Positions 28,019 to 37,275 are shown, numbered from the stretch's first letter. The stretch is 64,000 nt of DNA from Herbidospora daliensis (GCF_001570585.1 NZ_BBXF01000001.1:675691-739690), one strand, 5' to 3'. A program made the numbers and translations. Notes: a model not told the origin generated them from the letters alone.

Positions 28019-28858
28019 TCAGTGTTCATGGTCCAATCCCGGTTTATGTTCGTAGAGCCATTCCACGTTGGCCCGGCTCGTCTCGTCGGCCGGTGTGTAG
28101 ACCACGATCCGTGACTCCGCCGGCGCGCCCAGCGCCAGGCTCGTGCTGATCAGGTTCAGCAGTCCCACAGCCGGATGCTTCATGATCTTGGTCCGCCGCC
28201 ACGACCGGGCCACGTCATGCGCCGCCCACATCCGGGCGAACTCCGCGCTCTCCATCGTCAGCCGGTCGATGAAGGTCGTCCAGGCCGGTTCGCCCAGGTG
28301 CCGCCCGTACGCCGCCCGGAAGGTCGCGACCATCTGCGGCAGTTCCTCCTCGCGGTTCATCATGACCGCGCAGCAGCCGGGGCCGTTCAGCATCTGCCAC
28401 AACGCGTTGCGCTCGCAGCGCGGCACGGTCACCAGGCGGCAGAACAGGGCGGCGTACGACTCGTTCCAGGCCAGCAAGTCGTAGCGGGCGTTGTAGACGG
28501 CCGCCGGGAGCGGGGCCAGGCCGTCGAGGATGACCCTGACCGCGGGGTCGAGGTCGGCCTCGTCGGGGTCGCCGGCCGCGCCGCCGGGGACGTCGGCCAG
28601 GCGGTAGAGGTGTTCGCGTTCGGTCGCGTCGAGCTGGAGGGTGCGGGCCACCGCGTCGAGGACCTGGCCCGAGACGTTGATCGGGCGGCCCTGTTCCAGC
28701 CACGTGTACCAGGTCACGCCGACCCCGGCCAGCTGGGCGACCTCCTCGCGGCGCAGGCCGGGGGTGCGGCGGCGGGTGCCGGGTGGCAGGCCCACGTCTT
28801 CGGGGGTGATGCGGGCACGGCGGTTCTTCAGGAAGGCGGCGAGTTCTCCACGCACCAT
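28019..28858 (-). CDS. XRE regulator with MmyB-like ligand domain
   Basis: A 279-aa regulator. The N-terminal HTH includes R-R-T-P-G-L-R-R-E-E-V-A-Q-L-A-G-V-G-V-T-W-Y-T-W-L-E-Q-G, the hallmark of the MmyB family, followed by the PAS-like ligand-binding domain (Y-N-A-R-Y-D-L-L-A-W-N; W-x-x-H-D-V). Family members are thought to bind fatty acids or other ligands and usually control an adjacent gene. It is divergent from an MFS transporter across 67 bp, the likely target. Confidence 0.88.
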   Translation of the reverse strand: MVRGELAAFLKNRRARITPEDVGLPPGTRRRTPGLRREEVAQLAGVGVTWYTWLEQGRPINVSGQVLDAVARTLQLDATEREHLYRLADVPGGAAGDPDEADLDPAVRVILDGLAPLPAAVYNARYDLLAWNESYAALFCRLVTVPRCERNALWQMLNGPGCCAVMMNREEELPQMVATFRAAYGRHLGEPAWTTFIDRLTMESAEFARMWAAHDVARSWRRTKIMKHPAVGLLNLISTSLALGAPAESRIVVYTPADETSRANVEWLYEHKPGLDHEH

Positions 28859-28925
28859 GGTGCCCCCAATACCAGGATAAGCAGGCTCTTAGTAACTGGA
28901 TGAGCGTCGCGTCACTCTACTCGTC

Positions 28926-30245
28926 ATGACCCTTGTCGTTAACCGGTCGCGGCCCCTTCTGGGGCTGATCCTGACCGGTCAGTTCATGGCGATCCTCGAC
29001 GTGTCGATCGTCAACGTCGCCGCGCCCACCATCCAGTCCGACCTGGCCGCGTCCGGAGCGGAGCTCCAGCTGATCGTGGCGGGGTACACGATCGCGTACG
29101 CGATGCTGCTCGTCACCGGGGCCCGGCTCGGCGGGCGGTCGGGGTATCGGCGGTGGTTCCTCGCCGGGCTCGCCGTGTTCACCGTGGCGTCGCTGCTCTG
29201 CGGGCTGGCCCCGGGCGCGGCCGCGCTCGTCGTCTTCCGGTTGCTTCAGGGCGCGGGAGCCGCCCTGATGGTGCCGCAGGTGCTCAGTCTCATCCAGGTC
29301 GGCATTCCGCAGGAGGGGCGGGCCCGCGCGCTGGGGATCTACGCCGCGGTCATCTCCCTCGCGGCGGTCGCCGGGCAGATCCTCGGCGGGCTGCTCGTCA
29401 CGCTCGACCTGTTCGGCAGCTCGTGGCGGCCGATCTTCCTGGTCAACGTGCCCATCGGGGCGGCGCTGCTGTGGCTGGGCGCGCGGAACCTGCCCGCCGA
29501 CGAACCCCGGCCGGGGCGGGGGCTCGACCTGCCGGGGCTGTTCACGCTGTCGCTGGCGACGAGCCTGGTCGTGGTGCCGCTCGTGCTCGAGCGCGGCTGG
29601 GTGGTCATGGTCGCGGGCGCGCTGGTCTTCGCCGGGTTCGTGGTGATCCAGCGCCGGGCCGCGCATCCGCTCATCCCGGGGCGGCTGCTCCGGGTTCCCG
29701 GGCTCGTGGCGGCGGGGGTCGCGATCTTCGGGGCGATGGCCGTGTACGGCGGATTCCTGTTCTCCAACGCCCTGCACCTGCAGAACGACCTGCACGACTC
29801 CCCGCTGCGGGCGGGGCTGACCTTCGTGCCGATGGCGGCGGCGTTCGCGGTGGTGAGCCTCAACTGGAAGCGGGTGCCCGCCCGGTTGCACCGGCGGCTG
29901 ATCGTCTCGGCCTTCTTGGTCGTGGCGCTCGGGCTGGTCGCGCTGGCCGGGGTGTTCTCCGGGGGCGGGCACGGGCTGCCGTACCTGCTGGTCGTGCTGG
30001 CGGTGGTCGGGGCCGGGATGGCGGGGGCGTTCAGCCCGCTCATGACGGTCGCGCTGGCCCGGGTGGCGCCCGCCGACGCGCCGGACGCCAGCGGCCTGCT
30101 CGCGATGATGCTGCAGTTGGGTCAGGTCGTGGGGGTCGCCGCGTTCGGGACGCTGTTCCTCAGCGGCGGGTCGATCTCGGTCACGATGACGGGCCTGGCC
30201 GCGACCGCGCTCGCGTCCGCCGTCGCGGCCAGGTGGCTTCGGTAG
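28926..30245 (+). CDS. MFS drug-efflux transporter (EmrB/QacA type)
   Basis: A 439-aa polytopic permease. It contains the DHA2 motif D-V-S-I-V-N-V-A-A-P-T-I, motif A G-A-R-L-G-G-R-S-G-Y-R-R, and motif C G-Q-I-L-G-G-L-L-V-T. It is slightly short for a 14-helix DHA2 member; hydrophobicity suggests 12-14 helices. Presumed proton-coupled export of a toxic compound. It is divergent from the MmyB-type regulator, which probably represses it. Confidence 0.88.
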   Translation: MTLVVNRSRPLLGLILTGQFMAILDVSIVNVAAPTIQSDLAASGAELQLIVAGYTIAYAMLLVTGARLGGRSGYRRWFLAGLAVFTVASLLCGLAPGAAALVVFRLLQGAGAALMVPQVLSLIQVGIPQEGRARALGIYAAVISLAAVAGQILGGLLVTLDLFGSSWRPIFLVNVPIGAALLWLGARNLPADEPRPGRGLDLPGLFTLSLATSLVVVPLVLERGWVVMVAGALVFAGFVVIQRRAAHPLIPGRLLRVPGLVAAGVAIFGAMAVYGGFLFSNALHLQNDLHDSPLRAGLTFVPMAAAFAVVSLNWKRVPARLHRRLIVSAFLVVALGLVALAGVFSGGGHGLPYLLVVLAVVGAGMAGAFSPLMTVALARVAPADAPDASGLLAMMLQLGQVVGVAAFGTLFLSGGSISVTMTGLAATALASAVAARWLR

Positions 30246-30252
30246 GGGCCCG

Positions 30253-30819
30253 CTAGTAGGAGCACTGCACCACGAGGTCGTCGATGTCCGACGCCGCGGT
30301 CGACCCCGAGCCCGCCGGGTTCACGATGGCGAACCTGACCACGACGTCGGTGCGCCGGGCGGTCCAGCCCGCCGTCACCTGCCGGTAGTTCCGCGTCCCG
30401 TCGGGGGTGAGCTGGGCGAACGCGATGTACGTCCACGTGTCCGGGTCGATGACCTCGACGTTCAGGAAGACGTTCCGGCCGGTCACGTTGGCCCAGACGC
30501 CCAGGCCGCACCGCGCGCCCGGGTGGGCGGACACCGGCGTGAGCTGGATCGTCCGCCTGATCGAGCACCACTCTCCCTGATCCAGCGCGTAGATGTGGGC
30601 GAGCCCGCTTCCCGAACGCGGCGTCAACCCCCAGCCGCTCCACGAGGGTGTGCCGCAGATCTCCGGGTCGGTGCTCGCCCACCTCAGGCGGGCGGGCGGC
30701 GGGGACTCGAAGCCGTCGGTCAACTGCCAGATCCCGGCGGACGCCGGGGCGGCCGGGAGCAGCGCGGTCGTGAGGACCGCCGCCGCGAACAGGCGTAAGG
30801 CTGAGCGCATCGATCTCAT
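30253..30819 (-). CDS. Secreted protein of unknown function, possible carbohydrate-binding fold
   Basis: A 188-aa protein with a clear signal peptide (M-R-S-M-R-S-A-L-R-L-F..., cleavage near A-P-A-S-A). The mature domain opens L-T-D-G-F-E-S-P-P-P and is rich in beta-strand patterns (N-V-F-L-N-V-E-V-I; D-V-V-V-R-F-A-I-V-N) ending I-D-D-L-V-V-Q-C, resembling jelly-roll carbohydrate-binding modules. The ATG gives a proper signal peptide; the much longer frame upstream does not look coding. Its stop is seven bases from the convergent MFS gene. Confidence 0.6.
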   Translation of the reverse strand: MRSMRSALRLFAAAVLTTALLPAAPASAGIWQLTDGFESPPPARLRWASTDPEICGTPSWSGWGLTPRSGSGLAHIYALDQGEWCSIRRTIQLTPVSAHPGARCGLGVWANVTGRNVFLNVEVIDPDTWTYIAFAQLTPDGTRNYRQVTAGWTARRTDVVVRFAIVNPAGSGSTAASDIDDLVVQCSY

Positions 30820-30893
30820 GCCCGCATTGTCGCCACCGCGCCCCCTGCTGTTGACCCTGGACTTTTCGCCGTCCGGCCCCAGGGTCGCGGTCG

Positions 30894-31787
30894 CTAGAGG
30901 CGGGCCCGCCAGATGTCGAGGGCCATGTAGGGCCGCATGCCCATCGACGTGTAGAGGCCCAGGGCGGGCGTCACGTTGTTGGTGTCGACGTCGAGGATGG
31001 TGCCGACCCGGCCGCGCCGGTAGTCGGCGGCGAAGGCGCGGCTGAGCAGCAGCTTGCCGAGGCCCCGGCCGCGGTGGCCGGGGAGCACCGCCAGGCGCTG
31101 GACGTAGCCGCAGTTCTCGTCGGGCACGAAGTTGTCGGTGCCCATGAGGGCGGCGGCCGGCTTGCCGTGCACGCGGGCGAGCAGCAGCTGACTCCAGTCG
31201 TTGCTGCTGGACGCCTCGCGCGCCTCGTACCACTCGTCGTAGGTGCGCTCGTAGGCGCCGAAGTGCTCGGCGAAGCCGAGTTCCAGCACGCGGTGGACGT
31301 CGCGGAGCAGGGGTTCCTTGTCGAAGGCGGCGGCCTCCACGGTGACGCCGGGCAGGAACAGCACCTCGGGCTGCTCGGTGTGGTCGACGCGCATGCGGTG
31401 GAAGGTGGTCGCGTAGGTGAAGCCGCGCGACTCGACGGCCCGCCGCTGGGCGGCGTCCTGGGCGTACACCCCGATTTCGGCGGTGACGCCGGTGAAGCGG
31501 CCGAGGACCCGCTCCCACAACGCCTCGGCCGCGCCGGGGGTGCGGGCGCGCACGTCGAGCATGACCTCGTCGGTGCGGCCCTTGCGCATGGCCTGGCCGA
31601 AGCCGGTCAGGCGGCCGTCCTCGAAGCAGAGCCAGCCGTCGGTCGCCGGGTCGAAGTCGGGGTCGACGAGCAGGTCGGCGATGTCGTCGAGGGTGGAGTC
31701 GGGGCGGCCGACCACCGCCGTGTCGAGTTCGGCGATCAGGTCGAAGATCGCCTGCGCGTCCGCCGGTTTCGGCCGGGTGAGTTCCAT
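30894..31787 (-). CDS. Tandem GNAT acetyltransferase
   Basis: A 297-aa protein with two GNAT domains. The C-terminal one is canonical: V-Q-R-L-A-V-L-P-G-H-R-G-R-G-L-G-K-L-L-L for acetyl-CoA binding, then D-V-D-T-N-N and L-G-L-Y-T-S-M-G-M. The N-terminal half is degenerate. Size and two-domain layout resemble mycothiol synthase MshD, but the acceptor is not determinable and the organism may encode MshD elsewhere. Confidence 0.75.
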   Translation of the reverse strand: MELTRPKPADAQAIFDLIAELDTAVVGRPDSTLDDIADLLVDPDFDPATDGWLCFEDGRLTGFGQAMRKGRTDEVMLDVRARTPGAAEALWERVLGRFTGVTAEIGVYAQDAAQRRAVESRGFTYATTFHRMRVDHTEQPEVLFLPGVTVEAAAFDKEPLLRDVHRVLELGFAEHFGAYERTYDEWYEAREASSSNDWSQLLLARVHGKPAAALMGTDNFVPDENCGYVQRLAVLPGHRGRGLGKLLLSRAFAADYRRGRVGTILDVDTNNVTPALGLYTSMGMRPYMALDIWRARL

Positions 31788-31843
31788 GGCTCTTTTATAG
31801 GATTGCGCGCTTGTCAGGGGCTTGTGAATTCATTGGAGACGGT

Positions 31844-32872
31844 ATGGGCAGAGACCGGGCGACGGTCCGGGACGTCGCGGCGGCGACCGGGTTGTCCATC
31901 GCCACCGTCTCGCGGGTGCTCAACGGGCAGGCCAACGTCGCGCCGCACACCCGTGAGCTGGTGCTCGCGGCCGTCGGCCGCCTCGGTGACCAGGCGCCCC
32001 GGCCGCGCGCCGAGCAGGCCGCCGGGGCGGTGTTCGTGCGCTGCCCCTACCTGCTGACCGACTACTTCGGCCTCATCGTGTCGTCGGTCGCCGAGACCAT
32101 CGACCTGCACGGCCGCCAGCTGATCCTGAACGCGGGCGAGGCCGCCCAGCCGGCCGAGACGCTCGAATCCCTGCCGGGCCGCTCAGGGATCGCGGGCGCG
32201 ATCCTGATCCTGCCTCCGGAAGAGCCTTCGGTCCTTGTACGGCTCCGCGACCGGGGTTTCCCGTTCGTGGTCGTCGACCCGCGCACCCCGCCCGCCAAGG
32301 ACATGGCCGCCGTGTCGGCCGCCCACTTCGCCGGGGGCCGGGCCGTGATGGCCCACCTGGTGGGCCTGGGCCACCGCCGGGTCGGCATCATCGGCGGGCC
32401 GGTCGAGTGGCTGGCCGCCGAGGCGCGGCTGGCCGGGTACACCGCCGCGCTGGCCGGGGCGGGCGTGCTGCCGGCGCCGGAGCTGACCCGGGCGGTGGTC
32501 GAGCCGAACACGCGCAACGGGCACCGGGCCGCGGCCGAGCTGCTCGACCTGCCCGAGCGGCCGACGGCGCTGGTGGCGTTCAACGACAAGATGGCCGTCG
32601 GCGCGATGTGGGCCGCCGCCGAGCGCGGCCTGTCGATCCCGGGCGACCTGTCGATCGCCGGTTTCGACGACATCGACGTGAGCCGCGCGACGAGCCCGGC
32701 CCTGACCACGGTGCGTCAGCCCCTGCAGGAGATGGGCCGCACGGCGGTCACCCTGCTCATGCGGATCCTCGGCCGGCAGGCCGTCGAGGCGCTGCACGTG
32801 TCGCTGGGCGCCGAGCTGGTCGTGCGTGGATCCACTGGACCGGTCCCGGCTGTTCCAGCTGTTTCACACTGA
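31844..32872 (+). CDS. LacI-family transcriptional regulator
   Basis: A 342-aa repressor. HTH: A-T-V-R-D-V-A-A-A-T-G-L-S-I-A-T-V-S-R-V-L-N-G. The periplasmic-binding-like domain has G-H-R-R-V-G-I-I-G-G and P-G-D-L-S-I-A-G-F-D-D-I-D, ending T-T-V-R-Q-P. The ATG has a GGAG site seven bases upstream. The GH30 gene starts 116 bases after its stop; a palindrome between them is a likely operator, so it probably controls the glycosidase in response to a sugar. Confidence 0.92.
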   Translation: MGRDRATVRDVAAATGLSIATVSRVLNGQANVAPHTRELVLAAVGRLGDQAPRPRAEQAAGAVFVRCPYLLTDYFGLIVSSVAETIDLHGRQLILNAGEAAQPAETLESLPGRSGIAGAILILPPEEPSVLVRLRDRGFPFVVVDPRTPPAKDMAAVSAAHFAGGRAVMAHLVGLGHRRVGIIGGPVEWLAAEARLAGYTAALAGAGVLPAPELTRAVVEPNTRNGHRAAAELLDLPERPTALVAFNDKMAVGAMWAAAERGLSIPGDLSIAGFDDIDVSRATSPALTTVRQPLQEMGRTAVTLLMRILGRQAVEALHVSLGAELVVRGSTGPVPAVPAVSH

Positions 32873-32874
32873 GC

Positions 32875-32916
32875 TTGACAGGATTTGTCGTGCGTGTTGT
32901 GCTGTGGCGCACAGCA
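32875..32916 (+). promoter_or_regulatory. Putative GH30 promoter with LacI-type operator
   Basis: A consensus -35 TTGACA (32875-32880) follows directly after the lacI-type gene. Seventeen bases on lies a weak -10 (TGTGCT), overlapped by the palindrome TGCTGTG-GCG-CACAGCA (32900-32916), a perfect 7-bp inverted repeat with the CG-centred symmetry typical of LacI-family operators. Confidence 0.5.
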
Positions 32917-32988
32917 AGGTTTCTTTCCTGTTTCATTTGTTACATGGTCCGCCAGCCGGCGTCCCGCGGACCGCGAAAGGAATCAACG

Positions 32989-34860
32989 GTGTCACCTCCC
33001 CTTCGCCGGGCCGTCGCGATCGGCGCCGCCCTCGCCACCACCGCGGCGTTACTGACGGCCGCTCCCGCCGCGTACGCCGCCAACGAGACCGTCAACGTCT
33101 GGCTCACCACCACCTCCGACGGGGGCGGCCGGAACGTCACCCGCGGCCTCCAGCAGCAGTCGCCCGTCACCTTCAGCACCACCGCCGGCGGGGCCACCCA
33201 CACGATCACGGTCAACGAGAACACGACGTACCAGACCTTCGAGGGCGGCGGCGCGTCGATCACCGACACCACCGCCCACCTGTTCCGCGGCGGCGCGATC
33301 AGCGCGGCCACCCGCGACGCGGTGATGCGCCGCCTGTTCCACCCGGTCGACGGCATCGGCCTGTCGTTCGTGCGCAACCCGATCGGGGCATCCGACCTGT
33401 CCCGGCCGGGCAACGTGTCGCTCGACGACACCTGCTGCAACCTCAACGACTTCGGCGCCAACGGCTACGACACCAACGTGCGGCTGCTCACCCAGCAGGC
33501 CAAGCAGCTCAACCCGCAACTGCGGGTGAAGGGCGTGCCGTGGAGCGCCCCCGGCTGGATGAAGGACAACGGCCGGATGGACCAGATGGGCTGGCTCCAG
33601 TCGCAGTATTACTCGATGTACGCCCAGTACTTCGTCAAGTACATCCAGAGCTACCAGGCGATCGGCGTGCCGGTCGACTACGTCTCGGTCCAGAACGAGC
33701 CCAACTGCTGCCAGGCGGGCAACCCGACCGCGATGAACTACCCCGGCATGAGCTGGAACTCCTCCGGCCTGGTCGAGCTGACCAAGAACCACATCTACCC
33801 GGCGTTCCGGGCGGCCGGCATCAGCACCAAGGTGATGGTGCACGACTGGAACTACGGCGACTACAACCAGATCGGCGCCGGCCTGCTGGCCGACCCGGCG
33901 GTGCGCAACGACCCGCTGTTCGCCGGCATCGCCTGGCACGGCTACTTCGGCGACCCGAACGTCGGCACGCAGGTGCACAACCAGTATCCGAACGTGAACC
34001 AGTTCTCGACGGAGCACTCGGGCGGCACCTGGATCGGCAACCAGCACAACGAAGACATGTCGGACATCGTGAACTACACCCGGAACTGGTCGAAGAGCAT
34101 CGTCAAGTGGTCGCTCGCGCTCAACCAGTCGATGGGCCCGCACAACGGCGGCTGCGACGTCTGCACCGGCCTGGTCACCGTCCAGGAGGGCGGCTCCCGC
34201 GCCGGCCAGGTCGACAACACGATCGAGTACTACACGACCGGTCACCTGACCAAGTTCGTCAAGCCCGGCGCGGCCCGCGTCGACTCGACCGCCAACGGCA
34301 CCGTCCAGAACGTGGCCTGGAAGAACACCGACGGCACCAAGGCCCTGATCGCCCACAACGGCACCACCTCGTCGCAGTCGGTGCGCGTCAACTGGGGCAA
34401 CCAGGCCTTCACCTACACCCTCCCGGCCCGGACCACCGCCACCTTCACCTGGACCGGCACCCAGAGCGGCGGCGGGGGCGGCACCACCGGCCAGATCACC
34501 GGCCTGGGCGGCAAGTGCGTCGACGTCGCCGGGGCCAGCACGGCCAACGGCGCGGCGGTGCAGCTCTACACCTGCAACGGCACCGCCGCCCAGCAGTGGA
34601 CCCGCCCCGGCGACGGCACCATCCGCGCCTTCGGCAAGTGCCTCGACGTCACCGGGCAGAGCACCGCCAACGGCGCGCAACTCCAGTTGTGGACGTGCGG
34701 CGGCACCGCCAACCAGCAGTGGACGTACACCTCCGGCCGGGACCTGGTGAACCCGGTGTCCGGCAAGTGCGCCGACGCCACGGGCAACTCCAGCGCCGAC
34801 GGGACCCGGCTGCAGATCTGGACCTGCGGCGGCACGGCCAATCAGAAGTGGAACGCCTAG
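32989..34860 (+). CDS. Secreted GH30 glycoside hydrolase with RICIN (CBM13) domain
   Basis: A 623-aa exported enzyme. Signal peptide: S-P-P-L-R-R-A-V-A-I..., cleavage near A-A-Y-A-A. The catalytic barrel has the GH30 features F-E-G-G-G-A-S-I-T-D, acid/base Glu237 in S-V-Q-N-E-P-N and nucleophile Glu342 in F-S-T-E-H-S-G-G. A Gly linker (about 500) leads to a ~120-residue ricin-type trefoil with three G-K-C-x-D repeats and Q-x-W motifs. Likely substrate is a beta-1,6-glucan or related polysaccharide. Start: GTG with GAAAGGA upstream. LacI regulator upstream, terminator downstream. Confidence 0.9.
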   Translation: MSPPLRRAVAIGAALATTAALLTAAPAAYAANETVNVWLTTTSDGGGRNVTRGLQQQSPVTFSTTAGGATHTITVNENTTYQTFEGGGASITDTTAHLFRGGAISAATRDAVMRRLFHPVDGIGLSFVRNPIGASDLSRPGNVSLDDTCCNLNDFGANGYDTNVRLLTQQAKQLNPQLRVKGVPWSAPGWMKDNGRMDQMGWLQSQYYSMYAQYFVKYIQSYQAIGVPVDYVSVQNEPNCCQAGNPTAMNYPGMSWNSSGLVELTKNHIYPAFRAAGISTKVMVHDWNYGDYNQIGAGLLADPAVRNDPLFAGIAWHGYFGDPNVGTQVHNQYPNVNQFSTEHSGGTWIGNQHNEDMSDIVNYTRNWSKSIVKWSLALNQSMGPHNGGCDVCTGLVTVQEGGSRAGQVDNTIEYYTTGHLTKFVKPGAARVDSTANGTVQNVAWKNTDGTKALIAHNGTTSSQSVRVNWGNQAFTYTLPARTTATFTWTGTQSGGGGGTTGQITGLGGKCVDVAGASTANGAAVQLYTCNGTAAQQWTRPGDGTIRAFGKCLDVTGQSTANGAQLQLWTCGGTANQQWTYTSGRDLVNPVSGKCADATGNSSADGTRLQIWTCGGTANQKWNA

Positions 34861-34884
34861 CCATCTGAATGGGGTGTGAAGGGG

Positions 34885-34915
34885 TGGCCGGACCTCGGGG
34901 GGTCCGGCCATCTTC
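34885..34915 (+). terminator. Intrinsic terminator after the GH30 gene
   Basis: TGGCCGGACC (34885-34894) and GGTCCGGCCA (34901-34910) form a perfect 10-bp stem with a 6-base loop, followed by TCTTC, 24 bases after the stop. Confidence 0.85.
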
Positions 34916-35048
34916 GCGTCCGGCCTTGACCACCGGATGGCCTCAGACGCCCGTGACCTGCCGCACCCCGCGCGGCCGGTTGGCGCCGGGTGTGGCGCGG
35001 TTCGAAGGTGGCGGTCGGTGCCGGGGTGGGCGTGAGCCGTAACGGAAG

Positions 35049-36005
35049 CTAGTTGTTGATCTGGGGTTTGCCTTTGCCCTTGAAGAAGATGCCGGGGAAG
35101 CCGGCGGTCTCGAAGCCGAGGCTCGGGTTGTTGGCGAGCTTCGACCTCGTGATGTGCAGGGTCCCGCTGTTGTCGTTGCTGACGAAGAAGATCGCGCCGC
35201 CGCCCTCGTTGGCGCGGTTGTTCCGGATGGTCGAGCCGGAGATCGTGACGGTGAAGAGGTTGCCGTCCATGTAGAGCGCGCCGCCGCTGCCGCCGCCGGG
35301 TTTGCCGCTGCGGGCCGGGTTCGCGCCCGAGCCGGTGGCGCGGTTGCCGGTGAAGACGCTGTCGACGATCACCCACGAGACGCCGATGCTGCTCAGCGCG
35401 CCGCCGTTGGCGCAGGTCCCGTTGGTGAAGCGGCTCTTCCTGACGGTGACGGGCAGGTCGCGGTACTGGTCGAGCACGCGGATGGCCGCGCCGCCCAGGT
35501 CGGGGCCGCTCGCCTCGCAGCGGTTGCGGGTGAAGGTCGTGTTGCTGACCGACAGGCGCCCGCCCCGGACGAACACGGCGCCACCGCCGCCGCCCTCGGC
35601 GCGCTGCCCGATCGAGTTGCCGTCGGCGAACCCGATGTTCTTGATCGTCAGCCGGGGGGTGGCCTGGTCCTGGCAGTGGGAGGTGGTCCAGACCTGGGCC
35701 TTGTCGCAGGTGTTCATGTAGAGGACGCGGCGCCGGCCCATGCCGCTGAGGGTGACCTTGCCGCCGCCGTCGAGGATCACGTCGCGGCTGGTGTTGCGCA
35801 CCTTCGCGGTGGCGGTCATCTTGATCGTGACCGGCTTCGGGCCGCACGAGAAGCGGATGGTCCCGCCCCTGGCGACCGCTCTGACGACGGCCTGTGAGGT
35901 GCAGCTCGCGGGGGTTCCCGTGCCGACGACCTGGACGGCCGCCGCCTGAGCCGGGGCCGCCGGGAGCACGGAGACGAGCAGGACGGCGGGAAGCAGGAGA
36001 CGCAT
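35049..36005 (-). CDS. Secreted right-handed beta-helix protein
   Basis: A 318-aa protein with a signal peptide (M-R-L-L-L-P-A-V..., cleavage near A-Q-A-A-A). The mature part shows repeated beta-helix coils with G-G-G-A-V-F-V, G-G-A-L and G-G-G-A-I-F-F, each followed by T-F-T-x-N-R or S-x-I-x-N-N, the pattern of polymorphic-outer-membrane-like/pectate-lyase-type helices. Probably surface or polysaccharide binding; no catalytic site can be assigned. Confidence 0.75.
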   Translation of the reverse strand: MRLLLPAVLLVSVLPAAPAQAAAVQVVGTGTPASCTSQAVVRAVARGGTIRFSCGPKPVTIKMTATAKVRNTSRDVILDGGGKVTLSGMGRRRVLYMNTCDKAQVWTTSHCQDQATPRLTIKNIGFADGNSIGQRAEGGGGGAVFVRGGRLSVSNTTFTRNRCEASGPDLGGAAIRVLDQYRDLPVTVRKSRFTNGTCANGGALSSIGVSWVIVDSVFTGNRATGSGANPARSGKPGGGSGGALYMDGNLFTVTISGSTIRNNRANEGGGAIFFVSNDNSGTLHITRSKLANNPSLGFETAGFPGIFFKGKGKPQINN

Positions 36006-36066
36006 CTGGCGAACGTTACTCCTGGGACGTTCCGGCGTGAAACGGCACGTTCCACGCCGGAACCGT

Positions 36067-36603
36067 CTACCACCAGGTGTTGTTGCCCCGCGCCAGCCGC
36101 CACAGCCGGTCGGTGGAGTTCTGGTCGGCGTCGAGGTGCAGCGAGTCCCAGCCGCCCCCGGCCTCCCACGTCGCGACGGTGATCGCCAGGTTCGGGTTCA
36201 CCCGGGGCCGGAACGCCCCCCACCCGGTGGGCGTGTCGGCGTAGGTCTCCTCGGCCCGCCGCGACCAGTCCTGCAGCTTCGACCCGTCGCACGCCCGGAT
36301 GACGAGCGGGTCACCGGCCACCGGATCGGCCGTGCCCGGCTGCAGGCACTTGTTCGCCAGTTCGTTCCTGAAGACGGTGTAGCCGTCGGACCGTTCGTCG
36401 ACCGTCCAGCGCGCGGTCGTGTACTGATAGGCGGGCGACCGCAGGCTGATCACCCGGGCGCCCTCGGCGGTGCCGTTGTCGGCCACCGCGAGGCGGCTGC
36501 CGTCCATCCGGTTGTAGACGCGGATGTCGGTGGTGTGGTCGGCGTACGCCGGACTCGCGGCCCCAACCAGACAGACCACGACGATCGGCACGATGCTTCG
36601 CAC
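36067..36603 (-). CDS. Secreted RICIN-type beta-trefoil lectin-like protein
   Basis: A 178-aa protein with a signal peptide (V-R-S-I-V-P-I-V-V-V-C-L-V, cleavage near S-P-A-Y-A). Trefoil motifs: N-K-C-L-Q-P-G..., D-P-L-V-I-R-A-C-D-G-S-K-L-Q-D-W-S and D-R-L-W-R-L-A. Likely a carbohydrate-binding protein without a catalytic domain. The GTG was chosen because a GGGGAAGGGGAAG ribosome-binding region precedes it and it creates a signal peptide; the longer frame upstream does not. Confidence 0.7.
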   Translation of the reverse strand: MRSIVPIVVVCLVGAASPAYADHTTDIRVYNRMDGSRLAVADNGTAEGARVISLRSPAYQYTTARWTVDERSDGYTVFRNELANKCLQPGTADPVAGDPLVIRACDGSKLQDWSRRAEETYADTPTGWGAFRPRVNPNLAITVATWEAGGGWDSLHLDADQNSTDRLWRLARGNNTWW

Positions 36604-36867
36604 AGTCGGCTTCCCCTTCCCCAGGCGGACGCCCTTCCGGCTCCACTTATACACACCCTCCGCCGGATACCGTCGGACCTGGGATTTTCCGCACGCCCGG
36701 ACGCTACCGGATGACCCCGGACGGCCACGGATTTCCCCGGAATTTTTCCGCCATATCCGCACATCGGCTCGCCGATTGAAATTCAGTAACTAATGGTGCA
36801 TGCCATCACGACAGGCATTACTCTCACAATTGCCACGGTTATCACCGCGTCCAGAAACGGATCCCCC

Positions 36868-37275
36868 ATGCGTGATGAGCTCGCCGGCAAGGCCTCCCGA
36901 GACCTGCTCCGCGACACGGCGGTCGGCCTGCGGGTCGACGCCGGCAACCCGTCACTCAAAGAGGTCGAGAAGGCCGCCACGGCCCTGTGCGCTGAGGAAG
37001 ACCACGCGGGCTGGGTGCGCTTACCCGACTCGACCCTGTCCGACTACCTGTCGGGCCGCCGCGACGTGCTGCCCGACTGGCGGTTCATCCACACGTTCGT
37101 GGTGGTGTGCCACCGCCTGGCGATCGCCAACGGCCTCGACCCGGAACCGCTGCGCGACCTGAAGGCGACGTTCGGGGCGCTCTGGAAGGCGGCCAAGCAC
37201 AAGGAGAAGGGCTCGCTGACGGTGATCACTCCGCTCCCCTACCGTCAGTACGACATCCTGGAACCGACAATCTGA
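36868..37275 (+). CDS. Small protein with divergent HTH-like segment
   Basis: About 135 residues from the preferred ATG (M-R-D-E-L-A-G-K-A-S). A segment P-D-S-T-L-S-D-Y-L-S-G-R-R with D-W-R-F-I-H-T-F-V-V-V-C resembles the shortened XRE-like HTH found at the N-terminus of many actinomycete regulatory or conflict-system proteins. No effector domain follows. An in-frame ATG at 36793 would add a hydrophobic stretch. Function unknown. The last 50 bases overlap the convergent MmyB-type gene. Confidence 0.55.
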   Translation: MRDELAGKASRDLLRDTAVGLRVDAGNPSLKEVEKAATALCAEEDHAGWVRLPDSTLSDYLSGRRDVLPDWRFIHTFVVVCHRLAIANGLDPEPLRDLKATFGALWKAAKHKEKGSLTVITPLPYRQYDILEPTI

